From assembly GCA_964575675.1 (NCBI GenBank), contig CAZNRY010000002.1, positions 1 to 64,000 of the forward strand: DNA of 64,000 bases, given 5' to 3'. Every line of letters starts with the position of its first letter. The stretch's first letter is position 1. The translations under genes and the position numbers were made by a program. Shown piece by piece: positions 1 through 8,142 of the stretch. Origin of the DNA: CAZNRY01 sp964575675 (lineage in GTDB: Bacteria > Eisenbacteria > RBG-16-71-46 > CAIMUX01 > VGJL01). Below the pieces are notes generated by a model. The model searched no databases. It had not been told where the DNA came from and saw only the letters and a list, made by a program, of their open reading frames with translations.

Positions 1-667
1 CTTCCTCGAGGGTGATCAGGTAGCTGACGTGCGGAACGGACTCGAGGAACTGGAAGGTCTTCTTCCCGCCCTTCTTCTTGACTTCGATCAGGGCGCCGTT
101 CGAGATGGCCGTGTATCGTTCGTCGACGGTGACGACGACTTCCGTGGTCATCCTCTCGTTGGGCGCGTCATGGCAAGGGATCCAGTGACGCGCATCCTCG
201 TCCTCTCCCTGGCTCCAGAGCTGCCACTCGGCATCGGGCTCGACCTCGGTGGGACCGATGAAGTACAGGCCAAGATCGGGGTGATCCACTTCATAGGAGA
301 TGATGAGATCAACCGTCCCCGCGATCTTCCGGGGGAAGTGTACGACGAGCTTCTGGTCGAGGTAGGTGAAGGGGATCGTGCGTCCGCGCCCATCCTTGAC
401 GGACGAAAGCGCGAGGCCGGCTGCGTCGAGCGTGATCGAGTCGAAGGGACCATATGCGGCCCGAAGGCGCTGGGTGCAAACCGCCTCGACGTGTTTCCGG
501 GGAAGGTCGATCTTCAGGTCGAGCCTGAGATGTTCGACGTCGCACGTCCGATCGGGGGCATACTTCGGCGGTTCATCCCGCAGGGTCCACCTTCCGATGC
601 CGTCGCGCAGGCGGCGGCAGACCGCTCCCTCCCTCATCGCCTCTTTCCATTGCGTGGAGTCGTTCAT
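1..667 (-). CDS. M1-family aminopeptidase, N-terminal part (cut by window edge)
   Basis: The minus strand reads from ATG at 667 out through the left edge, giving about 222 residues of the N-terminal domain of a gluzincin (M1) metallo-aminopeptidase. Visible support is the beta-rich N-domain with the family-like segment RHWIPCHDAPNERMTTEV, which resembles the conserved W-x-P-C-x-D-x-P block of M1 enzymes. The zinc-binding HExxH and the GxMEN exopeptidase motif would lie beyond the window. A GGGGAGGACC ribosome-binding site sits just upstream of the ATG. No signal peptide is seen, so a cytoplasmic peptidase is likely. It is divergent from the peroxiredoxin gene. Family assignment is fairly secure; substrate range cannot be told. 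Confidence 0.75.
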   Translation of the reverse strand, partial: MNDSTQWKEAMREGAVCRRLRDGIGRWTLRDEPPKYAPDRTCDVEHLRLDLKIDLPRKHVEAVCTQRLRAAYGPFDSITLDAAGLALSSVKDGRGRTIPFTYLDQKLVVHFPRKIAGTVDLIISYEVDHPDLGLYFIGPTEVEPDAEWQLWSQGEDEDARHWIPCHDAPNERMTTEVVVTVDERYTAISNGALIEVKKKGGKKTFQFLESVPHVSYLITLEE

Positions 668-891
668 GATTCGGTCCTCCCCATCCGGGCGGCGTTCACG
701 GGGACTCGGCGACTCCCGGCTGCCAGCCGGACCTCCCGCGTCTCGGGTTGATGCCTGGGGGGAGCCTACACGGGTTTGCTCACGCCGGCCACGGCGGGGG
801 TGCGCTCTCGCAAACCGGGAAGCCAACTTGACCTGTCCGCGAAAGCCTGGGACGTTCGTTGGAGGTTGGATGAGTTGCGAGGGAGGGAGCG

Positions 892-1344
892 ATGTTGAAG
901 GCTGGCGATCCCGCGCCCCCATTCAAGGGCCTGACGACTTCCGGTGAATCGGTTGCCTTGAAGGATTTCAAGGGCAAGAAACTGATCCTCTATTTCTACC
1001 CGAAGGACAACACGTCCGGCTGCACACGGGAAGCGTGCGACTTCAGAGATAACCTCGCCCGGGTGAAGCGCAAGGGGGCCGCCGTCCTCGGGGTGAGCCC
1101 GGACAGCGTTCCCTCGCACCAGAAGTTCAGCGACAAGTACGCCCTGACCTTCGCACTCCTGAGCGATCCCGATCAGTCCGTCGCCAAGACGTACGGCGTG
1201 TGGGTTGAGAAGTCCCTCTACGGGCGCAGGTACATGGGGATCGAGCGGACGACCTTCGTCATCGACGAGAAGGGGGAAATCACGCGCATCTTCCCCAAGG
1301 TGAAGGTGGCCGGACATGTGGACGAGGTCCTCGCCGCACTCTGA
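892..1344 (+). CDS. bcp: Thioredoxin-dependent peroxiredoxin, BCP/PrxQ type
   Basis: A 150-residue atypical 2-Cys peroxiredoxin of usual family length. It reduces H2O2 and alkyl hydroperoxides in the cytoplasm using thioredoxin. The active-site block is NTSGCTREACDFRD, with the peroxidatic Cys at residue 44 and the resolving Cys five residues later (49), the BCP/PrxQ spacing. The fold elements LILYFYPKDNT and ERTTFVIDEKG are typical. ATG follows a GAGGGAGGGAG ribosome-binding site. It stands alone, convergent with the DUF1028 gene. A TTGACC element at 828-833 could be a -35 box, but no good -10 is visible. Confidence 0.93.
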   Translation: MLKAGDPAPPFKGLTTSGESVALKDFKGKKLILYFYPKDNTSGCTREACDFRDNLARVKRKGAAVLGVSPDSVPSHQKFSDKYALTFALLSDPDQSVAKTYGVWVEKSLYGRRYMGIERTTFVIDEKGEITRIFPKVKVAGHVDEVLAAL

Positions 1345-1664
1345 TTCGGCCGGCTCGCAGAATCCGCGCTTGGGGCGCGCCATTCGCGCTCGCCTGGCGC
1401 ATCCCACCACGCGCACCTGGCGATTCATTCGGCTGACGCTGGCCGGGCCGAATGGTCCCTCCGGACCGGCGCTCGCTCGGGGAAGAACGAACGTCCTGGC
1501 TCGCGCCTGCGGCCCATTTCGCGCGTCGAGCGTCGGAGTTACCCGCAGGTCGCCTCCGCGCGGCGGGCAGCTCCTGCGGGACCATCCGGCCAGGCCAGCG
1601 TTACCGCGCCTCGCAGGGGCAGCCGCTCGCGTTGCCGGTTCCTTCCGTGCTCGGGTCCGGCCCG
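1345..1664. repeat. Gene-free convergent spacer with a long imperfect inverted repeat
   Basis: No convincing gene lies in this 320-bp spacer between two convergent genes. It contains a 24-nt inverted repeat: the arm at 1436-1459 is complementary at 22 of 24 positions to the arm at 1578-1601, separated by 118 nt. A smaller inverted pair (CCTGCGG / CCGCAGG) lies inside the loop. Transcripts from either strand could fold into a long hairpin. It may be a bidirectional terminator or a copy of a dispersed palindromic element; only genome-wide copy number would tell. Confidence 0.5.
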
Positions 1665-2741
1665 CTACTTCGGCTGGCGCCCCGACTTCGTCGCCGCCTC
1701 GAGCATCCGACCAAAGCGCGGGTCGGAGCGCAGGGGGGCGAGATCGGTGTCGACCGCCGCTTGCTTCGCTAGTGCCGGTTCCCTCGCGAGCGCCTCGGAG
1801 AGCATGTCGATCGCCCGTTCCGCAAGCCCCCCGCGCGCGTAGTAACAGGCGAGGTGGTAACGATACTCTCCCTGTTCGGGTTGGAGGTCCACCGCCTCGC
1901 TCCCCAATGCATATGCGCGATCGAAGGCTCCCTTCTCGACGAGGGCGTATCCCTCGGTCACGAGCATGTTCGGCTTCCAGATCGCATAGAGGCGGCGCAG
2001 TTCCGCGATCGGGTCCTTCGCGTCGTCCACCCGCAGATCGCAGAAGCGGTCGTTCATCCCGCCGTAGCCGCCGTTCTCCCGGACGATGAGAAGGGCGGCC
2101 GACTGCATTCCGCGCGAATCCCCGCCGGCGGCTTGGCCGGCCTCGAGGGCGGCGAGCAGACGGTCGCCCAGGTACCCGCGGGTCTTCTGGAACGCATCCG
2201 CCATCCCTCTGGCGACTGCCTCGCCGGTCAGGATGTTCCCCTGCGCTGCGAAGTTCGGGCCCGCGAATCCTCCGGCCCACGCCATGCACTCCTTGCCCGT
2301 GTAGGTCGCGCTTCGACCCGCGGCATCCACGAGGCCGAGCTGCCGGCGTTCGCGAAGGCTGTCGGCTCCGGTCAATGCGGCGACCGTCTGTTCGGGGGAG
2401 AGGCCCCAGGCGAGGAGTTCGAGTCCGCGGGGACCATAGCTCGTGTTCCCGGCCGCTTGCGTGGCCACGGCGCCGATGCCTGCCTTGGCCCAGGGCACGA
2501 CGGAACCCACGCAGAAGAACTTCGACTGAACGATGACGCCGAGATCCCCGGTCTCGGGATCGAAGCCAACGCAGGAGAATGTCGCAATCGTCCCTCTCGG
2601 ACCGCCTGAGGGGAGTGGGTCAAGCGGCGAGGCGGCCGCTCGGTCCGGCGCGAGGAGCGAGAGATTCGGACTGAGGCCGGGCGCGATCGCCGCGGCGACG
2701 ATCGCAAGGACGAGTAGACTATGGGAGTTGAAGCGAGTCAT
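1665..2741 (-). CDS. Secreted DUF1028-family protein with C-terminal TPR-like segment
   Basis: A 358-residue protein. After a hydrophobic N-terminal signal-like segment (residues ~8-37) comes a DUF1028 domain (~50-260), recognisable from GTIATFSCVGFDPETGDLGV and the Gly/Ala-rich stretch AVATQAAGNTSYGPRGLELL. DUF1028 proteins are an Ntn-hydrolase-like family of unknown activity. The last ~90 residues form helical repeats resembling a TPR (ALGSEAVDLQPEQGEYRYHLACYYARGG is inside it). The ATG overlaps the TGA of the upstream ATL gene by 4 bp, so the two are probably translationally coupled. Substrate and role are unknown. Confidence 0.75.
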   Translation of the reverse strand: MTRFNSHSLLVLAIVAAAIAPGLSPNLSLLAPDRAAASPLDPLPSGGPRGTIATFSCVGFDPETGDLGVIVQSKFFCVGSVVPWAKAGIGAVATQAAGNTSYGPRGLELLAWGLSPEQTVAALTGADSLRERRQLGLVDAAGRSATYTGKECMAWAGGFAGPNFAAQGNILTGEAVARGMADAFQKTRGYLGDRLLAALEAGQAAGGDSRGMQSAALLIVRENGGYGGMNDRFCDLRVDDAKDPIAELRRLYAIWKPNMLVTEGYALVEKGAFDRAYALGSEAVDLQPEQGEYRYHLACYYARGGLAERAIDMLSEALAREPALAKQAAVDTDLAPLRSDPRFGRMLEAATKSGRQPK

Positions 2742-3142
2742 GGGCCGTTCCTCCCTTTTTTCGAGCTCATTCGTTTCATCACGGGGGACGTGGGGTCGAA
2801 CCCTCGGGGTCGCCATTGATAGCGCGCGAGGTCGAGGCGGCCCAGCGAATCGATTCGAATCCCCTCCCTGCGAAGGAGGACCATCTGCAGGGATTCCTCG
2901 GCCCCGGGAAACATCCCGGACCGCAGCGAGATTCTCCCGATCGCGTTGACGACCCTGTGCCACGGAACGCTCGATCCCTCGGGGAGGTGGTGGAGGGCAT
3001 AGCCGGCGAGGCGAGGCTGCCCGGGCCGCCCAGCGAGCGCTACGATTTGGCCGTAGGTGGCGACCCTGCCGCGGGGGATACGGGCCGCGACCGCCCAGAT
3101 CCGGCGGTACAGCTCGGACGGTGGATTGGATCGAGTTCCCAT
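2738..3142 (-). CDS. Alkyltransferase-like (ATL) DNA-binding protein
   Basis: A 134-residue single domain of the MGMT/Ada C-terminal fold. The helix-turn-helix and active-site loop are recognisable (GRVATYGQIVALAG), but the catalytic PCHR motif reads PWHRVV. The methyl-acceptor Cys is replaced by Trp61. Known ATL proteins with this change bind O6-alkylguanine without repairing it and hand the lesion to nucleotide excision repair. The ATG at 3142 was chosen because homologues start near there; a GTG at 3160 is an alternative, and neither has a strong ribosome-binding site. Its stop overlaps the start of the DUF1028 gene (ATGA), an odd functional pairing. Confidence 0.85.
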   Translation of the reverse strand: MGTRSNPPSELYRRIWAVAARIPRGRVATYGQIVALAGRPGQPRLAGYALHHLPEGSSVPWHRVVNAIGRISLRSGMFPGAEESLQMVLLRREGIRIDSLGRLDLARYQWRPRGFDPTSPVMKRMSSKKGRNGP

Positions 3143-3198
3143 CGCGGCACACGGTAGCACGGATGTGATACAAAGGAACCGGCCGCAGGGGAGGACCG

Positions 3199-3729
3199 AT
3201 GATGTTGGCTCGCTTCGAGGGGAAGTTCCCCCGGATCGGAGAGGGGAGCTATGTCCACCCGTCCGCCGATCTGTTCGGGGACGTCGAGATCGGACGGGGA
3301 TGCTGGATCGGCCCAGGCGCGCGTCTTCGCGGAGACTACGGCTCGATCAGGATCGGCGACTGGACGAGCATCGAGGACAATTGCGTAGTCCACGCCCGCC
3401 CGGGCGAGATATGCAAGATCGGCAACTGGGTCACGGTCGGCCACGGGGCGATCATCCACAACGCCGCCAACATCGACGACTACGCTGTGATCGGAATGGG
3501 CGCAATCGTCTCCGACTGGGCCGTTGTTGGACGCTGGAGCGTCGTGGGCGAGGGGGCGGTCGTGCGTCAGCGACAGGAGGTCCCTGCAGGCCGAGTCGCC
3601 GTGGGCGTCCCGGCGCGGATTCTCGAGAAGGAGGTCGACGACGCCTACAGGGCCGAGTGGACCCGCTTCAAGGAGATTTACGTGGACTTGGCCCGCCGCT
3701 ACCCGGCCGGCTGGGCTCCGCTGGATTGA
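3199..3729 (+). CDS. Gamma-class carbonic anhydrase family protein
   Basis: A 176-residue left-handed beta-helix protein of the YrdA/PaaY/Cam family. Repeated hexapeptides run through the chain. The three metal-ligand histidines sit at 65 (CVVHARPG), 82 (TVGHGA) and 87 (IIHNA), the spacing expected for the trimeric zinc or iron carbonic anhydrase site. C-terminal helix residues ~140-176 are as in the family. A GGGGAGGACC ribosome-binding site precedes ATGATG. Many members are annotated only as putative acyltransferases, so enzymatic activity is probable but not certain. Confidence 0.85.
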   Translation: MMLARFEGKFPRIGEGSYVHPSADLFGDVEIGRGCWIGPGARLRGDYGSIRIGDWTSIEDNCVVHARPGEICKIGNWVTVGHGAIIHNAANIDDYAVIGMGAIVSDWAVVGRWSVVGEGAVVRQRQEVPAGRVAVGVPARILEKEVDDAYRAEWTRFKEIYVDLARRYPAGWAPLD

Positions 3730-3929
3730 TGTCGCGCCCCGCCGCGAGAAAGCGGTGCGAGCGTGGCGTTCGCCCCGTCGGGATCCGACCGCGCGTGCCG
3801 TGAGCTTCCCGCGGAGTGTTCAACGCCGCGGGGCTGCGTCCCTGCGCTATCCTGTATGGAAATCCACCGGCCGGGCCGCTCATGGCGCCCGCCCTGAACC
3901 CGAGCGTTAGCTCCAGAAGGAGTTGCAAG

Positions 3930-6200
3930 TTGGTAATCGAATCGACCCCGGAATACGTTGCCGTGGTTTACGCGGCAATGGAGCGGAGGCTTCAGGTCGT
4001 GCGCAAGCGGCTCGGCCGGCCGCTCACCTTCGCCGAGAAGGTGCTGTTCGGACACCTCGATGACCCGCAGCGGCAGGATCTTCGTGCGGGCGAGAGCTAT
4101 CTGATGCTGCGCCCGGATCGGGTCGCGATGCAGGATGCGACGGCGCAGATGGCGCTTCTTCAGTTCATGCAGGCCAACCGGCCGCGCGTCGCGGTGCCGA
4201 CGACGGTCCACTGCGATCACCTGATCCAGGCCCGGCTCGGCTCCAAGTTGGACACGGCCTCCGCGCTGAAAGAGAACGAAGAGGTCTACGAGTTTCTGAA
4301 GTCCGTCTGCTCCAAGTACGGCATCGGGTTTTGGAAGGCGGGTGCGGGGATCATCCACCAGGTCGTGCTGGAGAACTACGCGTTCCCGGGAGGACTTCTG
4401 ATCGGCACCGATTCCCACACGCCGAATGCCGGCGGGCTCGGGATGATCGCTTCGGGCGTGGGCGGCGCGGATGCCGTCGACGTCATGGCTGGTTTCCCCT
4501 GGGAGGTGAAGTACCCGAAGCCGATCGGGATCCGTCTGACCGGGGAGCTGGGCGGGTGGACGGCGCCGAAGGACATTATCCTCAAGCTCTGCGGGATCCT
4601 GACCGTCAAGGGCGGCACCAACCGCATCCTGGAGTATTTCGGCCCCGGCGCCGCGGCGATCTCGTGCACCGGCAAGGCGACGATCACGAACATGGGGGCC
4701 GAGCTCGGAGCCACCGGATCGATCTTCCCCTTCGACGAGACGATGGACCGCTTCCTGCGTGGAACGGAGCGGGCAGCGCTTGCGGCGCTCGCTGCGAGCC
4801 ATCGCGGCCTCTTGTTGGCCGACCCGGAGGTGGAGGCCACTCCCGAGCGCTTCTTCGAAAAGGTGATCGAGATAGACCTTTCGACGCTCGAGCCGCAGAT
4901 CGTCGGCCCCCACACCCCCGATCTGGCTCGGGGGATTTCGGAGCTCGCGGCCGAGGTGAAGGAGAAGGGCTACACGGAGAAGATATCGGTCGCGCTCCTC
5001 GGCTCCTGCACGAACTCCTCCTACGAGGATATCGGGCGTGCGGCGGACATAGCTGGCCAGGCGAAGCGGGCGGGGTTGAAGATGGCGAGCCCGTTTCTCG
5101 TCACCCCAGGGAGCGAGCAGATCCGCGCGACGATCGAGCGGGACGGGCAGCTCGCGGCCCTGGAGGAGATCGGGGGGACCGTCTTGGCCAACGCCTGCGG
5201 CCCGTGCATCGGACAATGGCGTCGGGATGATCTTCGCAAGGGCGAGTCGAATACGATCGTCACCTCCTTCAACCGCAACTTCCCGCGGAGAAACGACGGC
5301 AATGCGGAGACCTTGGCCTTCATCGGAAGTCCCGAGATGGTGATCGCCCTGGGCTTGGCCGGCCGGTTGACGTTCAACCCGGTGAGCGACACCCTGACGG
5401 CCCCCGACGGGAGGCGAATCAAGCTCAACCCGCCGTCCAAGGCGCCCGATCTTCCGGCGGGCGGCTTCGTGCGCGATGAAGATGGATACGTCCCGCCGGC
5501 AGCAGACGGGAGCGCCATCGCCATTTCGATCGCCCCCGGGAGCGAGAGGCTCCAACTCCTCGAGCCTTTTCCGGCTTGGGACGGGCGGGACGCGATCGAG
5601 CTTCCGATTCTGCTGAAGGCGAAGGGAAAGTGCACGACCGACCACATCTCACCGGCGGGTCCCTGGCTCCGCTTCCGCGGACACATCGATCGGGTAAGCG
5701 ACAACATGTTCATCGGTGCGACAAACGCTTACACGGGGGAGGTTGGGCACGGTCGCAATCTCATGACCGGGCGAACCGGCGAACCCTTCCCGGCAATCGC
5801 GCGCGACTACAAGGCGCGAGGCGTCGGCTGGGTCGCGGTTGGAGACGAGAACTACGGGGAAGGGAGCAGCCGCGAACACGCGGCCATGTCTCCCCGTTTC
5901 CTTGGTGCGGCTGCCGTGATCGTTCGATCTTTCGCGCGCATCCACGAGTCCAATCTGAAAAAGCAGGGAGTGCTCCCGCTGACGTTCACCGATCCGGCAG
6001 ACTACGAGAAGGTCCGCGAGGGTGACAGGCTGAGCCTGCTTGGTCTCGCTTCCCTTGCGCCCGGCGTTGACGTGAAGGGGCGTCTGCGCCACGAGGATGG
6101 GTCATCGGAAGATCTCCACCTGCGACACACGTTGAACGAGGAGCAGATCGGCTGGTTTCGGGCCGGGGGGGCCCTGAACGGCCTGAGAAAGTTGTCGTAG
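3930..6200 (+). CDS. acnA: Aconitate hydratase, mitochondrial-type
   Basis: A 756-residue aconitase interconverting citrate and isocitrate in the TCA cycle. The [4Fe-4S] ligands are Cys360 (GSCTNSSYED), Cys423 and Cys426 (ANACGPCIGQW), which matches the numbering of the mitochondrial enzyme closely. The order is three N-terminal cluster domains, a linker, and a C-terminal swivel domain (GRNLMTGRTGEPFPAIARD lies within it). The start is set at TTG 3930 because an AGAAGGAG ribosome-binding site ends 7 nt upstream. The frame stays open further upstream to 3816, but that part shows no homology. It appears monocistronic. Confidence 0.93.
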   Translation: MVIESTPEYVAVVYAAMERRLQVVRKRLGRPLTFAEKVLFGHLDDPQRQDLRAGESYLMLRPDRVAMQDATAQMALLQFMQANRPRVAVPTTVHCDHLIQARLGSKLDTASALKENEEVYEFLKSVCSKYGIGFWKAGAGIIHQVVLENYAFPGGLLIGTDSHTPNAGGLGMIASGVGGADAVDVMAGFPWEVKYPKPIGIRLTGELGGWTAPKDIILKLCGILTVKGGTNRILEYFGPGAAAISCTGKATITNMGAELGATGSIFPFDETMDRFLRGTERAALAALAASHRGLLLADPEVEATPERFFEKVIEIDLSTLEPQIVGPHTPDLARGISELAAEVKEKGYTEKISVALLGSCTNSSYEDIGRAADIAGQAKRAGLKMASPFLVTPGSEQIRATIERDGQLAALEEIGGTVLANACGPCIGQWRRDDLRKGESNTIVTSFNRNFPRRNDGNAETLAFIGSPEMVIALGLAGRLTFNPVSDTLTAPDGRRIKLNPPSKAPDLPAGGFVRDEDGYVPPAADGSAIAISIAPGSERLQLLEPFPAWDGRDAIELPILLKAKGKCTTDHISPAGPWLRFRGHIDRVSDNMFIGATNAYTGEVGHGRNLMTGRTGEPFPAIARDYKARGVGWVAVGDENYGEGSSREHAAMSPRFLGAAAVIVRSFARIHESNLKKQGVLPLTFTDPADYEKVREGDRLSLLGLASLAPGVDVKGRLRHEDGSSEDLHLRHTLNEEQIGWFRAGGALNGLRKLS

Positions 6201-6376
6201 CGCGGCCGCCGAGGCATGATCGGGGGTCGAAGGCCGGAGCGTTCCGCGTGCCGGCCGCCGGTCGCCCCGGACAATTGCATTTGCTTGCGGTAGAAGAAGT
6301 TCCCTCTTCCCACCGGGACCGAGACTTGATAGCATCCTCAACAACATGTGGTCCTGGGGCAAAATGGGGAGGAACG

Positions 6377-7126
6377 ATGAGATCGTACGCTATAGCAAAC
6401 ATTAAGGGCGGTTCGGGCAAGACGACGGTCGCGGTCAATTTGGCTGCCGGGCTGGCCCTTTCGGGGCGCAGAGTCGTCCTCTTTGATCTGGATCCTCAGG
6501 GTTCGAGCAGTTTCCATCTTCTGTCGCAGGCGACGAATGGCAACCTGGCTGATGCGCTGGCGAGCGAGAAGAAGCTCCAGGATGTTCTGCTCGGCACGAA
6601 GGTCGGCGGTCTCGCGATCGCGCCGGGGAGCCGGATGCTCGCCCCCTTCGACAACGGCGGCCATCCGACGAAGGACCGGCTCGGGCAGCTGCTCACACAG
6701 ATTCCGGCGGATGTGGACTACGTCTTTTTCGATACGCCCCCGACTTGGGGTTCGTTGCTGATCGCGAGCCTTTCGAGCGTCGACGGCGTCCTGATCCCCG
6801 TTACGACCCGCGAGTTGGACGTGCAGATCCTCGGGCTCTTGATGGACGTGATCGAGCAGGTCCAGCGCCACCGCAATCCCCGCCTTGCGGTGTCGGGCAT
6901 CATCCCGAACCGCATCGTCCGCACACGGTTGAGCGCGAGGATGGAGGAGACGCTTCGCCAAACGTACGGGGCGGCGATTCTGCCAACGATCCGAGAGAAC
7001 GCCCGACTTGCGGAAGCCGCCGGTTTCCACGCGCCGATCCAGATCACCGCGCCAACCAGCAGCGGCGCCGAGGATTTCGGCGAGTTGACGCGGGTGTTCC
7101 TCGAGCGGGAAGAGCGCTCGAACTGA
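6377..7126 (+). CDS. ParA/Soj-type partition ATPase (orphan)
   Basis: A 249-residue ParA/MinD-superfamily ATPase. The deviant Walker A KGGSGKTT occupies residues 10-17, Walker A' is VVLFDLDPQGSSS and Walker B is YVFFDTPPTW. Such proteins form ATP-dependent dimers on nonspecific DNA or membrane and position chromosomes, plasmids or protein clusters. No parB, parS-like site or obvious cargo gene is adjacent: the neighbours are aconitase and the heme operon. It could therefore be a chromosomal ParA-like positioning protein rather than the main Soj. ATG follows GGGGAGGAACG. A strong terminator follows directly. Confidence 0.82.
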   Translation: MRSYAIANIKGGSGKTTVAVNLAAGLALSGRRVVLFDLDPQGSSSFHLLSQATNGNLADALASEKKLQDVLLGTKVGGLAIAPGSRMLAPFDNGGHPTKDRLGQLLTQIPADVDYVFFDTPPTWGSLLIASLSSVDGVLIPVTTRELDVQILGLLMDVIEQVQRHRNPRLAVSGIIPNRIVRTRLSARMEETLRQTYGAAILPTIRENARLAEAAGFHAPIQITAPTSSGAEDFGELTRVFLEREERSN

Positions 7127-7153
7127 CCCCGATCCGCGCTGGATGGGTGCGAG

Positions 7154-7186
7154 AAACGGCGGGTTCGGTAGCGAACCCGCCGTTTT
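7154..7186 (+). terminator. Rho-independent terminator after parA-like gene
   Basis: A perfect 14-bp stem (arms 7154-7167 and 7172-7185) with a 4-nt GTAG loop, ending in a short T run. It separates the parA-like gene from the heme operon and shows that the heme operon must have its own promoter downstream of it. Confidence 0.85.
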
Positions 7187-7229
7187 GCGATTGCATCCGG
7201 CCAGCCTCCGCGTTGAAAATAGAAGGTTA

Positions 7230-7245
7230 GACTGACCGGTCAGTC
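7230..7245. promoter_or_regulatory. 16-bp perfect palindrome, candidate TetR-type operator of the heme operon
   Basis: GACTGACCGGTCAGTC is a perfect dyad. It is followed at 7249-7255 by another TCGGTCA half-site. Its core TGACCGGTCA resembles operators bound by TetR-family dimers. It lies 9 bp before the ribosome-binding site of the heme operon, whose fourth gene encodes a TetR domain, so autoregulation is a reasonable inference. No confident -35/-10 pair could be assigned around it. Confidence 0.55.
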
Positions 7246-7267
7246 AGATCGGTCAAGGAGGGATTGA

Positions 7268-7288
7268 ATGGGCCGGCCAGCTCCATGA
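7268..7288 (+). CDS. Possible 6-codon leader ORF (MGRPAP) coupled to hemX
   Basis: The best ribosome-binding site here, AAGGAGGG at 7255-7262, is correctly spaced (6 nt) for ATG 7268, not for the hemX ATG at 7285. The ATG 7268 frame encodes Met-Gly-Arg-Pro-Ala-Pro and stops at TGA 7286-7288, overlapping the hemX ATG as ATGA. It may be a leader peptide that delivers ribosomes to hemX. The alternative is that hemX starts at TTG 7264, which would be unusually close to the same Shine-Dalgarno. Proline-rich ends can slow ribosomes, so regulation is possible but unproven. Confidence 0.4.
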   Translation: MGRPAP

Positions 7289-8142
7289 ACTACCTTCTCC
7301 CCGTGCTCCGCTGCGCGGTGCCGAGCCTCTATTTTCTGACCCTTGTCCTTTACGGTCTGCGTTTCCTCGGAAGGGGGGAGCGGTGCGCGCGTCTAGCGCG
7401 GCCCGCTTTCTGCACGGTGCTTGGCCTTCACGCATTCTTCCTGGCGACGTTTGTCGCCGTGCATCGACGGATCCCGCTCGCAGCGGCGCCGGAGATCCTG
7501 ACGGTCATCGCTTTCACGACGGCGCTGGCCTACTTCTACGTCGAGACCCGGACCGGCGATCTCTCGACGGGGTTCTTCCTGCTCGGATTCTCCACGCTCC
7601 TCCAGTTCGCCGCTTCGGGGAGGATCGCCCTGGATCTCGAGGTTCCGCCCCTGCTGCGCGATCCAATGTTCGGCCTCCACACCGGCATGGCGATTCTCGG
7701 CTACTCGGCCTTCGCGGTGTCGGCCATTTATGGATTCCTCTTCCTCCTGCTGTATCACGATTTGAAGTCGACCCGCTTCGGGTTGATCTACCGGCGGCTT
7801 CCCCCGCTGGACATCCTGGGAGGGATGAACATCCGGGCGGCGGTTTTTGGGCTCGCGTCGCTCACCGTGGCGATCGGCTCCGGGGTCATATGGGCGGAGA
7901 AGCTCCATCCCGGTTTCGTTCGCGACCCGATGTTCCTCCTGACGCTTCTCGTCTGGTTGATTTACGCCGTCTGTGTTTTCGCATACTACCGGCTCGGTTG
8001 GAGGGGAAAGCGGGCGATCTACCTCTCGATTTCCGGATTCGTATTGATGGGTCTGGCGCTGATCGGCGTGAGCGGGTTCCTCAACTCGTTCCACCATTTC
8101 GCGGACATCGTGGCGCCATGGAACTCGTCGTCGTCGGTCTGA
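7285..8142 (+). CDS. hemX: HemX/CcsA-like integral membrane protein
   Basis: A 285-residue polytopic membrane protein with about eight hydrophobic helices, of the CcsA/HemX (cytochrome c assembly-like) family. The C-terminal half carries family-type segments such as FGLHTGMAILGYSAFAVS and FLNSFHHFADIVAPW, with conserved His residues that in CcsA relatives bind heme. HemX proteins encoded before hemA modulate glutamyl-tRNA reductase level in Bacillus; the same order is seen here. The ATG at 7285 overlaps a mini-ORF stop; TTG 7264 is the alternative start. Its 3' end overlaps hemA by 25 bp. It could alternatively serve cytochrome c maturation, but position favours heme regulation. Confidence 0.8.
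   Translation: MNYLLPVLRCAVPSLYFLTLVLYGLRFLGRGERCARLARPAFCTVLGLHAFFLATFVAVHRRIPLAAAPEILTVIAFTTALAYFYVETRTGDLSTGFFLLGFSTLLQFAASGRIALDLEVPPLLRDPMFGLHTGMAILGYSAFAVSAIYGFLFLLLYHDLKSTRFGLIYRRLPPLDILGGMNIRAAVFGLASLTVAIGSGVIWAEKLHPGFVRDPMFLLTLLVWLIYAVCVFAYYRLGWRGKRAIYLSISGFVLMGLALIGVSGFLNSFHHFADIVAPWNSSSSV

Noticed and set aside
828..856. Promoter for the peroxiredoxin gene (TTGACC)
   Set aside because: The -35 is good but the hexamer 17 bp downstream (GACGTT) is too poor for a confident call.
2792..2870. tRNA-like T-loop sequence (GATTCGAATCCC)
   Set aside because: It falls within the ATL coding sequence, and no acceptor, D or anticodon stems can be formed around it.
3699..5645. Long minus-strand open frame opposite aconitase
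   Set aside because: It lies wholly antisense to a clear aconitase, has no homology and no ribosome-binding site. High GC gives long chance frames.
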